Notes: a model not told the origin generated them from the letters alone. Positions 28,395 through 37,533 are shown, counted from the stretch's first letter. The stretch: 64,000 nucleotides of DNA from Streptomyces massasporeus (GCF_014648995.1 NZ_BMSE01000017.1:1-64000); one strand, 5' to 3'. A program made the numbers and translations.

Positions 28395-29732
28395 TCACAG
28401 ACTCAGCACGTCGAGCACCCACTCGACGACCAGCACCCCGCCCAGTCCGAGCACGGCCAGCACCGTCGTATAGGACGTCCGCACCTTGATCGCCTCGATG
28501 ACCGACAGGTTGAAGTACTCCTTGAACAGCCAGAACCCGGGGTCGTTCACGTGCGAGAACGCGATGGAGCCGCAGGCGACGGCCAGCACCATCACCTCCG
28601 GGTGGACCCCGCTCCCGGCGAGCAGCGGCAGCGCGACACCGGAGGCGGTGACGACCGCCACCGTCGCCGAGCCGAGCGCGATGCGCAGGATGACCGCGGC
28701 GAGCCAGGCGAGGACGATCGGCGAGATGGACCAGCCGTCCGTGGCGTCCTTGATGTAGTCGGAGATCCCGCCCTCGACCAGGACGTTCTTGAACGCGCCG
28801 CCCGCGCCGATGACCAGCAGGATCATCGCCATCGCCTGGGCCGCCGACGTACAGGACGCTCCCACGTCGCTCAGGCTGCGCCCGATCCGCGGCCCGAACG
28901 CCCACACCGCCAGGCACAGCGTCAGCAGCAGCGCGATCGGCGCCGACCCGATGAACGCGACGGCGTGCAGCAGGGGGCTCTCGCCCGACGTGGCCATGTC
29001 GGTCACCGCGGCGGCCACGATCAGCACGACGGGGAAGAGCGCCACGAACAGGGACCAGCCGAGGCCGGGCATCTCCTCGTCGGTGAACTCGCGTTCGCTG
29101 ACCAGGCCCTTGGGTATGGACGGGTCCAGCCGCGCGACGAACGGCAGCCGGGGCCAGGTCAGGGCGATGAGCGCGCCGACGGGCACGGCGATGAACAGGC
29201 CGTAGAACAGGGTCAGTCCGACGGAGGCGTGGAAGGTCGCGGCGACGGCGGTGGGGCCGGGGTGCGGCGGGAGGAAGCTGTGCATGGTGGACAGCGCGAT
29301 GGACATCGGCAGGCCGACCCACAGCAGCTTCGCCCCGGTGACCCTGACCAGCGTGAACGCGATGGGCACGATGATGATGAACGCGACCTCGTAGAACATG
29401 GTCACGCCGATCAGCATGGACGTGACCACCATGGCGACCTGGACCCAGCGCGGCCCGAAGGCGTCGAGGAGCTTGCCGGCTATGCGCTGGGCGGCGCCCG
29501 AGTCCCCCATCACACGGCCCACCATCGCGCCGAGCCCGATGGTCAGCATGGTGTCGCCGATCTGGTCCCCGATGCCCTCGGAGAGGACGTCCGGGATGGT
29601 CGCCACGGGGATGCCCTGCACGAGCGCGACCCCCACCGCAACGAGCAGCAGGGCCGCGAAGCCGTTCAGTCGCAGCCTGGTCATGAGGAGCAGGAGGATC
29701 AGGACGCTGATCCCGACGACGAGCAGAGGCAA
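28395..29732 (-). CDS. GntP-family gluconate/aldarate permease
   Basis: The 445-residue membrane protein has about 12-14 hydrophobic segments. Family features: GFAALLLVAVGVALVQGI, TMLTIGLGAMVGRVMGDSGAAQRIA, HSFLPPHPGPTAVAATF (the conserved PPHPGP motif) and HVNDPGFWLFKEYFNLS. GntP proteins import gluconate-like acids with H+; next to gudD, glucarate is the likelier substrate. I chose the TTG start at 29732, which follows AAAGGGGAA; the longer frame upstream lacks membrane character. The gene ends 27 nt before the repeat array ahead of gudD. Confidence 0.88.
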   Translation of the reverse strand: MPLLVVGISVLILLLLMTRLRLNGFAALLLVAVGVALVQGIPVATIPDVLSEGIGDQIGDTMLTIGLGAMVGRVMGDSGAAQRIAGKLLDAFGPRWVQVAMVVTSMLIGVTMFYEVAFIIIVPIAFTLVRVTGAKLLWVGLPMSIALSTMHSFLPPHPGPTAVAATFHASVGLTLFYGLFIAVPVGALIALTWPRLPFVARLDPSIPKGLVSEREFTDEEMPGLGWSLFVALFPVVLIVAAAVTDMATSGESPLLHAVAFIGSAPIALLLTLCLAVWAFGPRIGRSLSDVGASCTSAAQAMAMILLVIGAGGAFKNVLVEGGISDYIKDATDGWSISPIVLAWLAAVILRIALGSATVAVVTASGVALPLLAGSGVHPEVMVLAVACGSIAFSHVNDPGFWLFKEYFNLSVIEAIKVRTSYTTVLAVLGLGGVLVVEWVLDVLSL

Positions 29733-29765
29733 GGCAGTTCCCCTTTGAACCGATGACCCATCCCT

Positions 29766-29809
29766 GGACGCCGTCTCTCTATGGAGATGGCGTCCACGTA
29801 TGAAGATGG
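29766..29809. promoter_or_regulatory. operator region upstream of the GntP gene
   Basis: GGACGCCGTCTC (29766-29777) and GAGATGGCGTCC (29784-29795) form 12-bp arms with one mismatch. ATGGAGATGG (29781-29790) recurs as ATGAAGATGG at 29800. The site lies 34-77 nt before the TTG start of the permease, so it suits control by an IclR- or GntR-type repressor, which is not encoded nearby. Confidence 0.55.
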
Positions 29810-29883
29810 AGGCTAAGTGGGTGAACGGATCAGGGTCAATGGGTCGGACGATCACACCTCGACAGGTTCACCGCACCCGGGCG

Positions 29884-30000
29884 CCGGGTGAGGCCCCGCT
29901 CGCCGCACACACCGGAGCCCCGGGTGAGGCCCCGCTAGCCGCACACACCCGAGCCCCGGGTGAGGCCCCGCTAGCCGCACACACCGGAGCGCCCGGCGAG
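29884..30000 (+). repeat. 36-bp tandem repeat, three and a half copies
   Basis: CCGGGTGAGGCCCCGCT begins at 29884, 29920 and 29956 (36-bp steps), with a truncated fourth at 29993. Each unit carries CCGCACACACC(G/C)GAG. It sits in the 317-bp gene-free stretch 29733-30049, between the permease operator and the terminator of the PPOX gene. It has no spacers, so it is not a CRISPR array. Confidence 0.8.
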
Positions 30001-30020
30001 ACCTGCTCGCCGGGCGCTCC
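29986..30020 (-). terminator. terminator of the PPOX-class gene
   Basis: GGAGCGCCCGGCGAG (29986-30000) pairs perfectly with 30006-30020 around a 5-nt loop. It is located 30 nt beyond the stop of the minus-strand gene and merges with the last unit of the 36-bp repeat. Confidence 0.75.
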
Positions 30021-30049
30021 GTTCCGCCGGTCCCATCTTCCCGAGGGGG

Positions 30050-30508
30050 TCAGCCGCCCGCCCCCTCCGGCAGAACCCCGGCCCGGAACGGCTCGACCCC
30101 CTCCAGCCTCCGCACCCGCGTCGGCTCGATCAGCAGCATCACCCGGCGCTCGCCGGGCAGCAGCCACGGGTACCGGTCCTCACCGAGGTACTTCCGCGCC
30201 AGCCGGTCCATCGCCCGCTCCGCGACCTCCCCCTCCACGAACCGCACGACCTTCCCGCGGATCTCGGCGCGGTCGTACGGGTTCGCGGGGTCGTGGTGCG
30301 ACAGCGAAACGTACGGATTGCGCCGCAGGTTCTCCTCCTTCACCCGCCCCATCGAGGTGTTGACCATGACGTACTCCCCTTCGATGTCCGCCCACATGGG
30401 CGACACCTGGGGCGCCCCGTCCACCCCCACCGTCGCGAGATGCCAGAAGTTCGGCGCGAGGAGACGCTCGCGAATATGCCCGTTGAGCTTGCCGTTCACG
30501 TGAGTCAC
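30050..30508 (-). CDS. PPOX-class flavin/F420-dependent oxidoreductase
   Basis: This 152-residue split-barrel protein (pyridoxamine 5'-phosphate oxidase-like) typically uses F420 or FMN. Visible features: LLAPNFWHLATVGVDGAPQVSPMWADIEGEYVMVNTSMGRVKEENLRRNPYVSLS and PANPYDRAEIRGKVVRFVEGE, which match the TIGR03618-like F420 family. The function in metabolism is unknown. A GTG start at 30508 is assumed; the ribosome site (GGAAAGG) is close, so GTG 30499 is possible. It stands alone. Confidence 0.88.
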   Translation of the reverse strand: MTHVNGKLNGHIRERLLAPNFWHLATVGVDGAPQVSPMWADIEGEYVMVNTSMGRVKEENLRRNPYVSLSHHDPANPYDRAEIRGKVVRFVEGEVAERAMDRLARKYLGEDRYPWLLPGERRVMLLIEPTRVRRLEGVEPFRAGVLPEGAGG

Positions 30509-30685
30509 TGCCTTTCCGGGCCCGTGATCATCGGACCCGGCGCCATCCTCGCCCCGCCCGTGCCGCCGCCGACAGACGATCTTCAGCCCCGGTCGAACCC
30601 GCCGGTAGCCGTAGGTTCGTACAATCCGTGATCCTGGCCGAACAGACCGTAGTCAGCCCACTCCCGCCGCCCTAGCTTGTGGGCC

Positions 30686-31438
30686 GTGCGCCGACCTTCA
30701 GCCCGCCCGAGCCAGCCCCTGCCCCCTCCTCCACCCCGGTCCGCCCCCACGACCCCGCCCTTCAACGCCCCCGCCGCCCGCCGGCTGCGCGCGGGCCTCG
30801 GCATGGCCCCCGAGCACGTCGCCCACGGCATGCGCGTCTCGTACGGACACCCCCACGTCACCCCGGACCACGTGATGGCCTGGGAACGCGGGGCAGCCGC
30901 CCCGACCAACTCCGAACTCACCGCGCTCGCGGGCGTGCTGTGGTGCTCGCCCGCCGAACTCATCGGCAGACCGCGCACCCTGCGCGAACACCGCATAGCC
31001 CGCTGCCTCGCCCCGGAGGACGTGGCCCGTGCCGTGGGGCACGACGTGCTCGCGTATCTGCGCATGGAGGAGACCGACTCCTGGCGCGGCACGGACCGCC
31101 AGTCCGCCGCCCTGGCCGATCTGCTCGGGCTCGGCCTGCCCGACTTCGTCACGGTCACGGGCCGCGACGGCAGACTCGGCGATCTGCTGCGCAGCGCCGC
31201 CACCACCCGCTGGCAGGCCTACGTCCGCCCCGTGGCCAAACTCGTGCCCCTGGACCGGCGGTTCCTGGAGGACGCCCTGCAGGGCCTGCACGAGGACTAC
31301 CAGGGGCACATGGCGGCCACCCTGAGCTGGGGCGGCGGCAGCGGTGACGCGGGCGGTGCCGGCCAGGACTTCCTCGACCGGATCGTGGAGCACTTCTGGA
31401 CGAAGCTCCAGGACGACACCGACCTGGAGGCCGGATAG
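30686..31438 (+). CDS. XRE-like helix-turn-helix DNA-binding protein
   Basis: The ~250-residue protein begins with a basic proline-rich leader, then an HTH of the Cro/C1 type (RRLRAGLGMAPEHVAHGMRVSYGHPHVTPDHVMAWERGAAAPTNSELTALAGVLWCSPAELIGRP) and a second similar segment (IARCLAPEDVARAVGHDVLAYLRMEETDSWRGTDRQSAALADLLGLGLPDFV), so it seems to carry two HTH modules. The C-terminus is helical and charged. GTG 30686 is preferred because TAGCTT (30673-30678) ends 7 nt before it, which suggests a leaderless mRNA; TTG 30677 would add three residues. It faces pfkA. The target is unknown. Confidence 0.85.
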   Translation: MRRPSARPSQPLPPPPPRSAPTTPPFNAPAARRLRAGLGMAPEHVAHGMRVSYGHPHVTPDHVMAWERGAAAPTNSELTALAGVLWCSPAELIGRPRTLREHRIARCLAPEDVARAVGHDVLAYLRMEETDSWRGTDRQSAALADLLGLGLPDFVTVTGRDGRLGDLLRSAATTRWQAYVRPVAKLVPLDRRFLEDALQGLHEDYQGHMAATLSWGGGSGDAGGAGQDFLDRIVEHFWTKLQDDTDLEAG

Positions 31439-31469
31439 AAGACCGATCCCTGGAAGCCCCCGGAAGCCC

Positions 31470-32495
31470 CTAGAAGACCGACTCGGCCTCGTCCATGCGG
31501 TCCTTCGGCACCGTCTTCAGCTCGGTCACGGCCTCCGCGAGCGGGACCATCACGATGTCCGTCCCGCGCAGGGCGGTCATCCTGCCGAACTGCTCCTGGT
31601 GCGCGGCCTCCACCGCGTGCCAGCCGAACCGCGTGGCGAGCACCCGGTCGTAGGCGGTCGGCACGCCACCGCGCTGGACGTGGCCGAGGATGACCGGCTT
31701 GGCCTCCTTGCCGAGGCGCCGCTCCAGCTCGTGGGCGAGGGCGGTGCCGATGCCCTGGAAGCGCTCGTGGCCGAACTTGTCTATGGCGCCCTTGACGTAG
31801 TCCATGGAGCCGTCGGCGGGGTGGGCGCCCTCGGCGACGCAGACCACCGCGAACTTCTTGCCGCGGGAGAACCGCTCCTCGACCATCTTCACGAGGTCGG
31901 CCGGGTCGAACGGCCGCTCCGGCAGACAGATGCCGTGCGCGCCGGCCGCCATGCCGGACTCCAGGGCGATCCAGCCCGCGTGCCGGCCCATGACCTCCAC
32001 CACCATCACCCGCTGGTGGGACTCGGCGGTGGTCTTCAGCCGGTCCATCGCCTCGGTGGCGACGCCCACGGCGGTGTCGAAGCCGAAGGTGCGGTCCGTG
32101 GAGGAGATGTCGTTGTCGATCGTCTTCGGGACACCCACGACGGGCAGGCCGGCGTCGCTCAGCATGCGCGCGGCCGTCAGCGTGCCCTCGCCGCCGATCG
32201 GGATGAGCGCGTCGATGCCGAACTCGTGGATCATGTCGGAGGCGTTCTCGCAGGCCTCGCGCAGCCGGTCACGCTCCAGCCGGGACGACCCGAGGATGGT
32301 GCCGCCGCGAGCGAGGATGCCGCTGACGGACTCCAGGTCGAGGCTGCGGTAGCGGCCGTCGAGCAGGCCGGCGTAGCCGTCCTCGAAGCCGATGACCTCG
32401 TCGCCGTAGTTGTCGACCGCCCGGTGCACGACCGACCGGATCACGGCGTTCAGGCCGGGGCAGTCGCCGCCTGCGGTGAGAACTCCGATACGCAT
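31470..32495 (-). CDS. pfkA: 6-phosphofructokinase
   Basis: The 341-residue cytoplasmic kinase phosphorylates fructose 6-phosphate in glycolysis. Motifs: GVLTAGGDCPGLNAVIR, LIPIGGEGTLTAARML, PKTIDNDISSTDRTFGFDTA, MGRHAGWIALESG and HVQRGGVPTAYDRVLA. GGEGT in place of GGDGS is seen in the actinobacterial group whose phosphoryl donor is ATP or pyrophosphate, so the donor is not certain from sequence. ATG 32495 with AGGAG upstream. In S. coelicolor the gene in this context is pfkA3. It is divergent from pta. Confidence 0.95.
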   Translation of the reverse strand: MRIGVLTAGGDCPGLNAVIRSVVHRAVDNYGDEVIGFEDGYAGLLDGRYRSLDLESVSGILARGGTILGSSRLERDRLREACENASDMIHEFGIDALIPIGGEGTLTAARMLSDAGLPVVGVPKTIDNDISSTDRTFGFDTAVGVATEAMDRLKTTAESHQRVMVVEVMGRHAGWIALESGMAAGAHGICLPERPFDPADLVKMVEERFSRGKKFAVVCVAEGAHPADGSMDYVKGAIDKFGHERFQGIGTALAHELERRLGKEAKPVILGHVQRGGVPTAYDRVLATRFGWHAVEAAHQEQFGRMTALRGTDIVMVPLAEAVTELKTVPKDRMDEAESVF

Positions 32496-32589
32496 CGTGC
32501 TGTGTCTCCTGCTCGCTGTTGACACCGGTGAGCCACTGCCGATTGTTTCACGCTCCACAGCCCGCCGCGGAACCCCTGATCTGACGGGC

Positions 32590-32618
32590 GCCTTACCCAG
32601 CGGCAGAGGTATTGTCAA
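32590..32618 (-). promoter_or_regulatory. promoter of pfkA
   Basis: On the minus strand TTGACA (complement of 32613-32618), 17 bp, TAAGGC (complement of 32590-32595). This places the transcript start near 32583 with an 88-nt leader. It is the best promoter match in the 222-bp gap shared with pta. Confidence 0.65.
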
Positions 32619-32717
32619 GAGGGTTCTGCTCACCTCGGTGGGCGATTTTTGTGCCCCTGACTGGAAAGCAGTGGGTGTGAGGCCTGCCCCCCAATCGAGA
32701 CGAAACGGAGAGCGCGC

Positions 32718-34820
32718 GTGACCCGCAGCGTGTACGTGACCGGCATCGACCGCGGCGACGGACGCCAGGTCGTCGAACTGGGGGTCATGGAGCTCCTCAC
32801 CCGGCAGGTCGACCGGGTCGGTGTGTTCCGTCCCCTGGTCCACGACGGACCCGACCGCCTCTTCGAGCTGCTGCGCGCCCGCTACCGGCTCACCCAGGAC
32901 CCGGCGACCGTCTACGGCATGGACTACCACGAGGCGTCCGCCCTCCAGGCCGAGGCCGGGACCGACGAGCTGGTGTCCACCCTCGTCGATCGCTTCCACC
33001 TGGTCGCGCGGGACTACGACGTCGTCCTGGTCCTCGGCACCGACTACGCCGACACGCAGCTGCCGGACGAGCTGTCGCTCAACGCCCGGCTGGCGAACGA
33101 GTTCGGCGCGTCCGTGATCCCGGTCGTCGGCGGCCGCAAGCAGACCGTCGAGGCCGTGCTCGCCGAGACGCGCAACGCCTACCGCGCCTACGACACCCTG
33201 GGCTGCGACGTCCTGGCCATGGTCGCCAACCGGGTGGCCCGCGAGGACCGCGACGAGATCGCCGGCCAGCTCGACTCCCGGCTGCCCGTGCCCTGTTACG
33301 TCCTGCCCGACGAGCCCGCGCTGTCCGCGCCGACCGTCTCGCAGATCGGCCACGCCCTCGGCGCCAAGGTGGTGCTGGGCGACGACTCCGGGCTCGCCCG
33401 GGACGTGCTCGGCTTCGTCTTCGGCGGCGCCATGCTGCCGAACTTCCTGGGCGCCCTGACCCCGGGCTGCCTCGTGGTCACCCCGGGCGACCGCGCCGAC
33501 CTGGTCGTCGGCTCGCTCGCCGCGCACAGCGCCGGCACCCCGCCGATAGCGGGTGTGCTGCTCACCCTGGACGAGGTGCCCGGCGACCACATCCTCACCC
33601 TCGCCGACCGCCTCGCCCCCGGCACCCCGGTGCTGTCGGTGGCCGGCACCAGCTTCCCCACCGCCGAGCAGCTGTTCTCCCTGGAGGGCAAGCTGAACGC
33701 GGCCACCCCGCGCAAGGCCGAGCGGGCCCTCGGCCTGTTCGAGCGCTACGCCGACACCGTGGACCTCGCGCGCCGCGTCTCCGCGCCGAGCAGCGACCGC
33801 GTCACGCCGATGATGTTCGAGCACAAGCTGCTGGAGCAGGCCCGCTCCGACCTGCGCCGGGTCGTCCTGCCCGAGGGCACCGAGGAACGCGTGCTGCACG
33901 CCGCCGAGGTGCTGCTGCGCCGGGGCGTGTGCGAACTGACGCTGCTCGGCCCGGTCGACCTGATCCGCAAGAAGGCCGCCGATCTCGGCGTCGACCTCGG
34001 CGAGTCCCAGCTGATCGACCCGGCCGCCTCCGAACTGCGCGACACCTTCGCCGAGAAGTACGCGGACCTGCGCGCCCACCGGGGCGTCACCGTGGAGCTG
34101 GCGTACGACGTCGTCTCCGACGTGAACTACTTCGGCACGCTGATGGTCCAGGAGGGCCTCGCCGACGGCATGGTGTCGGGCTCGGTGCACTCCACGGCGG
34201 CGACCATCCGCCCGGCGTTCGAGATCATCAAGACCAAGCCGGACGCCGACATCGTCTCGTCCGTCTTCTTCATGTGCCTGGCCGACAAGGTCCTCGTCTA
34301 CGGCGACTGCGCGGTCAACCCGGACCCGAACGCCGAGCAGCTCGCGGACATCGCCATCCAGTCGGCGACCACGGCCGAGCAGTTCGGCGTGGAGCCGCGG
34401 ATCGCGATGCTGTCGTACTCCACCGGCACCTCGGGTTCCGGCGCCGACGTCGACAAGGTGCGCGAGGCCACCGAGCTGGTGCGCGCGCGTCGGCCCGACC
34501 TGAAGATCGAGGGCCCGATCCAGTACGACGCCGCGGTGGAGCCGTCGGTCGCGGCGACCAAGCTGCCCGGCTCCGAGGTCGCCGGGCAGGCGAGCGTGCT
34601 GATCTTCCCCGACCTGAACACCGGCAACAACACCTACAAGGCCGTGCAGCGCTCGGCCGGCGCGATCGCCGTCGGCCCCGTGCTGCAGGGTCTGCGCAAG
34701 CCGGTCAACGACCTGTCCCGGGGCGCCCTGGTCTCCGACATCGTGAACACCGTCGCGATCACCGCGATCCAGGCCCAGATGCCCGCCCCGTCCCCGAGCG
34801 AGAAGGCGACCGCCCAGTGA
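32718..34820 (+). CDS. pta: phosphate acetyltransferase, long form
   Basis: The 700-residue enzyme interconverts acetyl-CoA and acetyl phosphate. The N-terminal ~200 residues are a P-loop-like regulatory domain (SVYVTGIDRGDGRQVVELGVMELLTRQVDRVGVFRPLV), followed by a DRTGG-type middle domain, and the catalytic PTA domain from ~365 (MFEHKLLEQARSDLRRVVLPEGTEERVL, then VLYGDCAVNPDPN and YSTGTSGSG). Length matches the long class-II Pta of enteric bacteria and streptomycetes. GTG start. Its stop overlaps ackA (GTGA), so acetate-overflow genes form an operon. Confidence 0.96.
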   Translation: MTRSVYVTGIDRGDGRQVVELGVMELLTRQVDRVGVFRPLVHDGPDRLFELLRARYRLTQDPATVYGMDYHEASALQAEAGTDELVSTLVDRFHLVARDYDVVLVLGTDYADTQLPDELSLNARLANEFGASVIPVVGGRKQTVEAVLAETRNAYRAYDTLGCDVLAMVANRVAREDRDEIAGQLDSRLPVPCYVLPDEPALSAPTVSQIGHALGAKVVLGDDSGLARDVLGFVFGGAMLPNFLGALTPGCLVVTPGDRADLVVGSLAAHSAGTPPIAGVLLTLDEVPGDHILTLADRLAPGTPVLSVAGTSFPTAEQLFSLEGKLNAATPRKAERALGLFERYADTVDLARRVSAPSSDRVTPMMFEHKLLEQARSDLRRVVLPEGTEERVLHAAEVLLRRGVCELTLLGPVDLIRKKAADLGVDLGESQLIDPAASELRDTFAEKYADLRAHRGVTVELAYDVVSDVNYFGTLMVQEGLADGMVSGSVHSTAATIRPAFEIIKTKPDADIVSSVFFMCLADKVLVYGDCAVNPDPNAEQLADIAIQSATTAEQFGVEPRIAMLSYSTGTSGSGADVDKVREATELVRARRPDLKIEGPIQYDAAVEPSVAATKLPGSEVAGQASVLIFPDLNTGNNTYKAVQRSAGAIAVGPVLQGLRKPVNDLSRGALVSDIVNTVAITAIQAQMPAPSPSEKATAQ

Positions 34821-36031
34821 GCCCCACCCGTGTCCTCGTCCTCAACTCCGGCTCCTCGTCGGTGAAGTACCAGCTGCTCGACATGCGCGACAGCAGCCGG
34901 CTCGCGGTGGGCCTGGTCGAGCGCATCGGCGAGCAGACGTCCCGGCTGAAGCACACCCCGGCCGGCGGCGAGAGCCGGGAGCGCGGCGCTGCGATCGCCG
35001 ACCACGACGCCGCCCTGAAGGCCGTCGCCGAGGAGCTCGCCAAGGACGGCCTGGGCCTGGACTCGCCCGAACTGGCCGCGATCGGGCACCGGGTGGTGCA
35101 CGGCGGGAAGTTCTTCACCGAGCCGACCGTCATCGACGACGCCGTGCTCGCCGAGATCGAGCGGCTCATCCCGGTGGCCCCGCTGCACAACCCGGCCAAC
35201 CTCACCGGCATACGCACCGCCCAGGCGCTGCGGCCGGACCTGCCGCAGGTCGCCGTCTTCGACACGGCGTTCCACACCACCATGCCGGAGTCGGCCGCCC
35301 GCTACGCGATCGACGTCAAGACCGCCGACGAGCACCGCATCCGGCGCTACGGCTTCCACGGCACCTCGCACGCGTATGTCTCCCGGGCCACCGCCGAGCT
35401 GCTGGGCAAGGACCCGTCCGAGACGAACGTGATCGTGCTGCACCTGGGCAACGGGGCGTCCGCGTCGGCCGTGCGGGGCGGTCGCTGCGTCGACACCTCC
35501 ATGGGGCTGACGCCTTTGGAGGGGCTCGTGATGGGTACGCGCTCCGGAGACATGGACCCGGCCGTCATCTTCCATTTGATGCGTGTTGGTGGAATGTCCG
35601 CCGACGAGATCGACACTCTTCTCAACAAGAAGAGCGGTCTGATCGGTCTGTGCGGTGACAACGACATGAGGGAGATCCGCCGCCGCGTCGACGAGGGCGA
35701 CGAGCAGGCGGAGCTGGCGTTCGACATCTACATTCACCGGCTGAAGAAGTACATCGGCGCCTATTACGCCGTACTCGGGCGGGTGGACGCGGTGGCCTTC
35801 ACGGCCGGTGTCGGCGAGAACGCGGCTCCGGTGCGGGCGGCCGCCCTGGCGGGGCTGGAGGAGCTGGGCCTGGCGGTGGACGGCGAGCGCAACGCCGTCC
35901 GCGGCGAGGAGGCGCGGTTGATCTCGCCCGAGGGCGCCCGGGTCGCGGTGGCCGTGGTACCTACTGACGAGGAATTGGAGATCGCGACACAGACCTACGC
36001 GCTGGTAATTGGTTCGGGGAATCACACCTGA
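34817..36031 (+). CDS. ackA: acetate kinase
   Basis: The 404-residue enzyme interconverts acetyl phosphate and acetate with ADP/ATP. Motifs: VLVLNSGSSSVKYQLLD (metal/phosphate), GHRVVHGG, VAVFDTAFHTTMPE, RYGFHGTSHAYVS, VIVLHLGNGASASAV, DTSMGLTPLEGLVMGTRSGDMDP and FTAGVGENA. GTG start within the pta stop. It ends 74 nt before pyk. The DNA around 35560-35660 has unusually T-rich synonymous codons for the window but the protein is normal. Confidence 0.97.
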   Translation: MSPTRVLVLNSGSSSVKYQLLDMRDSSRLAVGLVERIGEQTSRLKHTPAGGESRERGAAIADHDAALKAVAEELAKDGLGLDSPELAAIGHRVVHGGKFFTEPTVIDDAVLAEIERLIPVAPLHNPANLTGIRTAQALRPDLPQVAVFDTAFHTTMPESAARYAIDVKTADEHRIRRYGFHGTSHAYVSRATAELLGKDPSETNVIVLHLGNGASASAVRGGRCVDTSMGLTPLEGLVMGTRSGDMDPAVIFHLMRVGGMSADEIDTLLNKKSGLIGLCGDNDMREIRRRVDEGDEQAELAFDIYIHRLKKYIGAYYAVLGRVDAVAFTAGVGENAAPVRAAALAGLEELGLAVDGERNAVRGEEARLISPEGARVAVAVVPTDEELEIATQTYALVIGSGNHT

Positions 36032-36064
36032 GCGGCATCCCGCCCTTTTGTATTTTCCGCCAGA

Positions 36065-36098
36065 CGGAATATTCCGTTGCGAAACAAACCGATAGGAT
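36065..36098 (+). promoter_or_regulatory. pyk promoter with CGGAATATTCCG palindrome
   Basis: CGGAATATTCCG (36065-36076) is a perfect 12-bp palindrome, preceded by a further TTCCG at 36056. TAGGAT (36093-36098) is a -10 candidate that ends 7 nt before the pyk ATG, implying a leaderless transcript. The palindrome covers the -35 region, so it may be an operator. Confidence 0.55.
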
Positions 36099-36105
36099 CG
36101 CCCCC

Positions 36106-37533
36106 ATGCGCCGTTCGAAAATCGTCTGTACTCTCGGCCCTGCGGTCGACTCCCACGATCAGCTTGTCGCGTTGATCGAAGCCGGCATGAACGTGGCCCG
36201 CTTCAACTTCAGCCACGGCAGCCACGCCGAGCACCAGGGCCGGTACGACCGGGTCCGTGCCGCCGCCAAGGAGACCGGCCGGGCCATCGGTGTCCTCGCC
36301 GACCTCCAGGGCCCGAAGATCCGCCTGGAGACCTTCGCCGAGGGTCCCGTGGAGCTGGTGCGCGGTGACGAGTTCACCATCACCACCGAGGACGTCCCGG
36401 GCGACAAGACGATCTGCGGGACGACCTACAAGGGTCTGCCCGGCGATGTCACCAAGGGCGACCAGATCCTCATCAACGACGGCAACGTCGAGCTGAAGGT
36501 CACCGAGGTCGAGGGCCCCAAGGTCAAGACGATCGTCATCGAGGGCGGCGTCATCTCCGACCACAAGGGCATCAACCTGCCCGGCGCGGCCGTCAACGTG
36601 CCCGCCCTGTCCGAGAAGGACATCGAGGACCTCCGCTTCGCCCTCCGGATGGGCTGCGACCTGGTCGCGCTGTCCTTCGTCCGGGACGCCAAGGACGTCC
36701 AGGACGTGCACCGCATCATGGACGAGGAGGGCCGCCGCGTCCCCGTCATCGCCAAGGTGGAGAAGCCGCAGGCGGTGCAGAACATGGAGGACGTCGTGAT
36801 GGCGTTCGACGGTGTGATGGTCGCCCGCGGTGACCTCGCCGTCGAGTACCCGCTCGAGAAGGTCCCCATGGTGCAGAAGCGCCTGATCGAGCTGTGCCGG
36901 CGCAACGCCAAGCCGGTGATCGTGGCGACCCAGATGATGGAGTCGATGATCACCAACTCCCGTCCGACCCGCGCCGAGGCCTCCGACGTGGCCAACGCGA
37001 TCCTGGACGGCGCCGACGCGGTCATGCTGTCCGCCGAGTCGAGCGTGGGCGCGTACCCGATCGAGACCGTGAAGACGATGTCGAAGATCGTCGCCGCGGC
37101 CGAGCAGGAGCTGATGTCCAAGGGCCTGCAGCCGCTGGTGCCGGGCAAGAAGCCGCGCACACAGGGCGGTTCGGTGGCCCGGGCCGCGTGCGAGATCGCC
37201 GACTTCCTCGGCGGCCGGGGCCTGGTGGCCTTCACGCAGTCCGGCGACACCGCCCGCCGTCTCTCGCGCTACCGCGCGGTGCAGCCGATCATCGCCTTCA
37301 CCACCGACGAGGGCACCCGCAACCAGATGGCGCTGAGCTGGGGCGTGGAGCCGTACGTGGTGCCGTTCGTGAACAGCACCGACGAGATGGTCGACCTCGT
37401 CGAGCAGGAGCTGGTGAAGCTGAACCGCTTCAACGACGGCGACATCGTGGTCATCACCGCCGGTTCGCCCCCCGGCGTGCCCGGCACCACCAACATGGTG
37501 CGGGTCCACCACCTGGGCGAGGCCAAGGGCTGA
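36106..37533 (+). CDS. pyk: pyruvate kinase
   Basis: The 475-residue enzyme converts phosphoenolpyruvate and ADP to pyruvate and ATP. Motifs: RRSKIVCTLGPAVDS, GMNVARFNFSHG, DLQGPKIRLE, LSFVRDAKDVQDV, IAKVEKPQAVQNME, DGVMVARGDLAVE, KPVIVATQMMESMI and SAESSVGAYPIE. It is the pyk2-type neighbour of ackA in S. coelicolor. The ATG has no Shine-Dalgarno, consistent with leaderless initiation. Confidence 0.97.
   Translation: MRRSKIVCTLGPAVDSHDQLVALIEAGMNVARFNFSHGSHAEHQGRYDRVRAAAKETGRAIGVLADLQGPKIRLETFAEGPVELVRGDEFTITTEDVPGDKTICGTTYKGLPGDVTKGDQILINDGNVELKVTEVEGPKVKTIVIEGGVISDHKGINLPGAAVNVPALSEKDIEDLRFALRMGCDLVALSFVRDAKDVQDVHRIMDEEGRRVPVIAKVEKPQAVQNMEDVVMAFDGVMVARGDLAVEYPLEKVPMVQKRLIELCRRNAKPVIVATQMMESMITNSRPTRAEASDVANAILDGADAVMLSAESSVGAYPIETVKTMSKIVAAAEQELMSKGLQPLVPGKKPRTQGGSVARAACEIADFLGGRGLVAFTQSGDTARRLSRYRAVQPIIAFTTDEGTRNQMALSWGVEPYVVPFVNSTDEMVDLVEQELVKLNRFNDGDIVVITAGSPPGVPGTTNMVRVHHLGEAKG

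Noticed and set aside
29884..30000. Possible CRISPR array
   Set aside because: The 36-bp units are directly adjacent with no unique spacers and no cas genes are nearby.
31436..31481. Direct repeat TAGAAGACCGA spanning the stop codons of the XRE and pfkA genes
   Set aside because: Two 11-bp copies in a 31-bp convergent gap; too short to distinguish from coincidence, and no secondary structure.
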